Positions 59,667 to 64,000 of a stretch of DNA of 64,000 nt are shown here, piece after piece. The stretch is taken from NCBI GenBank assembly GCA_916613615.1, contig OU744724.1:31083452-31147451 (forward strand). Direction: 5' to 3'. Below the pieces are notes generated by a model. It made no database searches and was not told where the DNA came from. It saw nothing but the letters and a program-made list of their open reading frames with translations. A program made the translations under genes and the position numbers. This stretch comes from Steromphala cineraria. Taxonomy: Eukaryota > Mollusca > Gastropoda > Trochida > Trochidae. Position 1 is the stretch's first letter. Each line of letters begins with the position of its first letter.

Positions 59667-62600
59667 GAGGGTTGTGGACATGTCTTATCTCCCACCGCTT
59701 TAGACTAAATGTGAAAATGTGTCCTTGTTCAAATTTCAATCTATTGGTACCTGCCAAAGTATACTATGGTAATCAGAGCTCAACATAAAGGTTCTGAGGG
59801 CAACCCTCCTGCTGCATCAACGTATGTGTATTCCGCAAAGCTCATACAGTATCCTCTTTTCGCTTATGTCACCATGAAATTACTCGCAAAAACGGCACTA
59901 TGGCCCTGCACACATGCAGGTAGATCAATTTATCAAATTCTAGTTACACTTTTGTTCGATTAAGCCGAATTTGTTAGCTAAACAAAGTGAATCCTGATTG
60001 GATGCAATCAAAGTTGTTTTGCAATCTGTTCAAAAGGATTCATTTTGGTGACTGAATCACGGCAACGGCCTTTTCCTTGAGAAAAGTGTTTTCATTGGCT
60101 GAAAATTTTCAATGGTTTGTGGTGCAATTGTTTGCCGCTCTGGGACCCTGTCGAAAACCATGGATATTGTCTTATTTGTTCAGAGGTTGGATCAACATTT
60201 AATGACTGATCGTCCTCTGTGGGGAGAGAACGCCGGAAGGGGAATGAGATATTTCAAAATATTTCAATAAATTTCCATCAAGCTTCTTGCATACCTACAT
60301 TCCTTTTGTTGTAAAAATATAAGCTGAAATGGCCAGGTGTTTACTTATTATGTCAGTCGATGATCAGTCTGGCAATATGTTTTTATACTATCTTAGTTTT
60401 TATTTAATTTTTATTTTCAAAACATATAACAATTATGTAGAGTGATGACTTATCAAACCATGAACATTTTCTAAATATTTTAAAAAGAAGTCGATAATGG
60501 AATTTTATCATGAATTCCAAATTTTGACATTTCCGAAAAATACTTCATTTCCAAACAATACGTTAATCTTTGGATCGACAAGTATCAATACCTCGCTACG
60601 TCCAGTGGTTATGTTCCCCAGGGAGTTGATATTGATAATTGTGCCATGAGATCTAGTCTCGCAGACATTTAAAAGGTATAAAAAGCTTCAGAAAATCTAT
60701 AAAAAAGAAAGTTTGTTTTAAGAAATCTCAATCTTCTTTTCATAATATCTTAACTTTTTGTTCACATTTTACTTTTATTGACTCGATTTTCATTTAAGAG
60801 TCTAAGGATTTGTCTCCGTGACATTCAATTATAGTTGGAAAAAATGCTCGGATTAAAGCTTGCGATCAAACTAAATGCGAGTGTAATAAGTTTCATTAAA
60901 ATGATGAAATATTTTTCCAAGGTGCACATTTTACAATATATGAGATTTTTTGAATAAATATTGTCATAATTTGTTTTCGACACGTTATGATGCCATAAAA
61001 AAGCATATCATGAAATTCGCGGAGTGTCTCTCTAACGCAACCATCACAGGTTAAATACCATACTTTAGATATGTATCTCAATCAAATGTCCTATAAAGTA
61101 TGAGGCCTAGTTCAATAGCTTCTAGGTCAGTTTTTTACTATCTCCAGGTGTATATAAGTATTAATATACTATATGAATCACCTGAGTCGATATTAGTTCC
61201 GGTCTGGGTGTCGTGTCTCACATCTATAACAGGGATTAGCCTCGAAGTGACTGTCTATTGAATTCGCCTATTACTACATATAATACTTCCCTACATTGGT
61301 ATCGCCCAATAGGGAGTATATCGCTTTGCTGCACGGGTCAGTGGCGATTGATTGCACTCCAATAAATGGACAACTGTATGTGGGTCATTGCTCTCTTGGT
61401 CATATATATATTTATTTTTATATGTGGTGATTTCTGGGGGTCTTTTGATATCACGATTTAACGATAAAAATCTTTGATATTTGCTTCTGACGCTTTTCAT
61501 TCGATGTCAACGTCTTGTATAGTAACAAACTAGAGCGATAGGTTTGAGCAACGAAATCAGCATTTCTAGACTAAGATGGAGTTTATCATCCTGTCTCAGG
61601 GGACGAACGTTGCGGTAACTCCACTTATCTGCACCCTGGGCTCATAAGCTAGATTCGTTTGCGCGGCCCGACTTGGGATATAGCCAATCAAATCATTTTC
61701 TCGCCACCTTCTCAATAAAATTTCAACGAGAAAAATGATTTGATTGGTTTTATTTGATTATCCTTGCTACTTAGTTTAAGAAAATGTATTGTGATAACTG
61801 CTTATAACGCTTTTCTATCGATATTAACGTTTTTGTGCAAGAGCGAAAGTAAGCAAGTAAATCAAATTTGTTAATTACGATTGGATTAAGAAAAAACGTT
61901 TATTATTACATTGGATACATAGGCCTTTCGTAGTTTTATTCTATTTGTCTTGATATAAGAACACGTGTTGAGATGTGAAGTCATGATTAAAAGAAAGTAT
62001 TCAGAAGGTTAATTATTGTTAATTGATAATGAAATTGGATATGTACAAATACTTCAACAAATTATACCATGAACATGATCCTTGAAAATAATAAAAAATA
62101 AACTTGTTCAATCAAGAAACACATATTTATGTATTTGTCATATTTTGTAATTTCTATTTTTTTTAATTTGTATTTTGTAATGACAAATCATTAGAAAAGA
62201 GAGAAAATTACAATGTTTATCACACTTCCGTGTTCGTTCAGTGCTCGAGGAACAAATCAGTCACCCTTTTCGTACCAATTTTCATGGCACGTTACACTTA
62301 CACACATTAGAATCAAACGATTAACCGCTCCTGCTAATCAAAGACAACCTTATAACCAATCATCTTTTAGCATTTGAGTTTCTTTACGCCGATGTCACAA
62401 CCCCTCGAAGTCAGGTTAGCCTGACATTTGGTTTTCTGTTATTAAATTATGAAAAACCTAACAAAAAAACATGCATAATTACTGATAATTAAAGATTAAC
62501 CGAGTAACAGAATTTACAGCTTATGTAATAGCTTTGTAAAATCGAACAAACCATCCTTGATTGTTAAACTGTAGGGCTAGTTTTTGAACGTGTACCCATA

Positions 62601-63589
62601 CAGTATGATACAAGTTCGTTCATCTTTAAATACATTGTATAGCAATACACTTATATCTCCTTTTTGTATAAGTCATTTTAGGGATCGTTTTCAACAATAC
62701 CGTGTTGGATTAGAATGGAAGTTGAAAAATGAATAAATAATCAGATGGAAATTAATATAACCATTACTGAAAACGTTCTCGTCGGTTTCCCTTTAGAATA
62801 AATATGATATACTAAATGCAATATATGTCTCGATATAAAAGATTCCAGTTTCAAGTGTAATCTTAAAAAATGACATGAGTTGCGCATATCCAGAAAGAGT
62901 TGACAAACTCGACTGCAACATAACGAAAGTTATAGCCTGATCAAATTGTAATTATAACAAATTTGTAAAATTCTGGTCCAGTTGATGTTTCCATGACAAT
63001 TTTAAATATATAATTTTACTGTGCATTATATATTGTCAATGATATACACTGTATTACTTGTTTTAATGGTTTGTCATCATGGTGTGCTGTGATATGGGCA
63101 TACAAAAAGTAAGAATTGATTGTGCCTCCTTTCACAAAACCACCAAAACTAGGGTTAACCTTAATTCCCATTCTTTACCATCGCACAATGTGAAAAAAAC
63201 TACCAAGAAGTACGATGGCTGAATAGTTAGGCGGTTTGGAAATTTTATATTTGCAATAGGTGTCTGTATTTGAGGCTGCATTATGATGTAGTTTCGGAAA
63301 AGTGGATATAATTATTCCAAATACAAAAACATAGCGATTTGTTTATCACACTTATTGTGAATTTTAAATAACATTGTTTTGTTTTAAGAAATATTGTCGT
63401 CTTTCTTGATTCTTTATTCAAGAATAACTTTGAAATGAAATAAAATGGCATCGACCAACGGTTATTGTTATCCCGACCTCGTCAGGAAACCAACATATGA
63501 CCTTATATGTGCATAATGGACCAAGCACCGCTTATAGTATTACAAGGACCCAAACAATGGTCCAGTCTTATCAGAATATTTCAAGAAAC
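59667..63589. other. Non-coding stretch
   Basis: Contains the 61683 hairpin and a TATATAAG box-like sequence at about 61149. No coding exon recognised. Confidence 0.45.
61683..61748. repeat. Hairpin, 20-nt arms
   Basis: CCAATCAAATCATTTTCTCG is mirrored by CGAGAAAAATGATTTGATTGG (one extra A), separated by about 25 nt. Confidence 0.8.
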
Positions 63590-64000
63590 AAACACTGAAG
63601 CCACATAATTGGCATCCACGTGTAACCAAGACCTTTGGTGTCAATGTCCAGCAAGCTTACCACTTAACCATTTCTCAAAACTCAAAACACGCAACTCTTT
63701 TACCTGTATATTACCAAAAAATGTGAAGCAACACTTTTGGTTGTGGAACTAAGACCTTTGATGTTAGAGACCACAAAGCTTACAACTTTACCACATCTCC
63801 AAACTAATACCACACAACTCGATTGCCAGAATATTGCAAATCAAAATGTGAAGCAACACTTTTGGGTTGTGGAACTAAGACCTTTGATGTCAGAGACCAT
63901 CAAGCTAACAATTATACAGCTGCTCCAAAATGAAAACATATCTTATTATAACCGACTATTTCAAAAATCAAAAAGTGAAGCAACAAATTTGTTTTGTAGA
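63590..64000. repeat. Tandem repeat of about 126 bp, running off the right edge
   Basis: GTGAAGCAACA recurs at 63723, 63848 and 63975, with a diverged first unit near 63597. Each unit also has ACTAAGACCTTTGATGT and CAAGCTTACxA blocks. The full length is unknown because the window ends inside it. Confidence 0.85.

Overview
This is eukaryotic, animal nuclear DNA. It is AT-rich and gene-poor, with GT-AG introns, housekeeping-type promoters and many dispersed transposon remnants. Short repeats of a kind common in molluscan sequence (a GAGTGAGTTATTG...TTTACG type repeat, a GGGAGGTAACTC type motif and a GGGGGAT-ended element carrying 151-bp tandem units) suggest a lophotrochozoan, most likely a marine mollusc. 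The species cannot be fixed from the sequence alone.

Three protein-coding genes are well supported. (1) On the minus strand, 17647-19700, a three-exon gene encodes a 185-residue CCDC32 homologue, an endocytic AP-2 assembly factor. Both introns have clean GT-AG borders, and the promoter carries two ETS sites and an NRF1-like site. (2) Facing away from it on the plus strand, 20333-21265, a single-exon gene encodes a 310-residue leucine-rich-repeat protein with a C-terminal Cys/His cluster. The two genes share an intergenic space of about 630 bp, a head-to-head layout. (3) On the plus strand, 27714-28322, a single-exon gene encodes a 202-residue atypical dual-specificity phosphatase of the DUSP14/18/21 type with an intact HCxxGxxRS loop.

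Most of the rest is repeat-derived. Six full or partial copies of one MITE family (called B here) and four of another (A) have termini and 4-bp TTAA-type target duplications resembling Kolobok/T2 elements. Three copies of a third family (D) plus one very small relative have 9-bp target duplications and TAGAC termini resembling Mutator-type MITEs. A young 5'-truncated L1/Tx1-type LINE at 22106-23246 has a perfect 14-bp target-site duplication, a poly(A) tail and an undamaged reading frame. A 1.05-kb element with 30-bp inverted ends lies at 39779-40829. There is a tRNA-derived SINE head near 16130, and several long foldback elements.

Tandem arrays are prominent: a 3.3-kb array of 47-bp units with 377-bp and 1244-bp higher-order duplications (44.2-47.6 kb), a 20-bp/135-bp hierarchical array (51.2-52.6 kb), a 151-bp array inside a transposon (13.8-14.6 kb), and a 126-bp array that runs off the right end of the window.

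Layout: 0-13.7 kb is non-coding with MITEs and foldbacks; 13.8-17 kb holds repeats and an orphan promoter-like cluster; 17-21.7 kb is the CCDC32/LRR gene pair; 22-25 kb holds the LINE and a MITE; 27.1-28.4 kb is the phosphatase gene; 28.4-64 kb is mostly non-coding with MITEs, microsatellites and satellites. I saw no rRNA, no complete tRNA gene and no CRISPR array. No wholly novel functional system is evident. The most unusual material is the nested transposon and satellite architecture.
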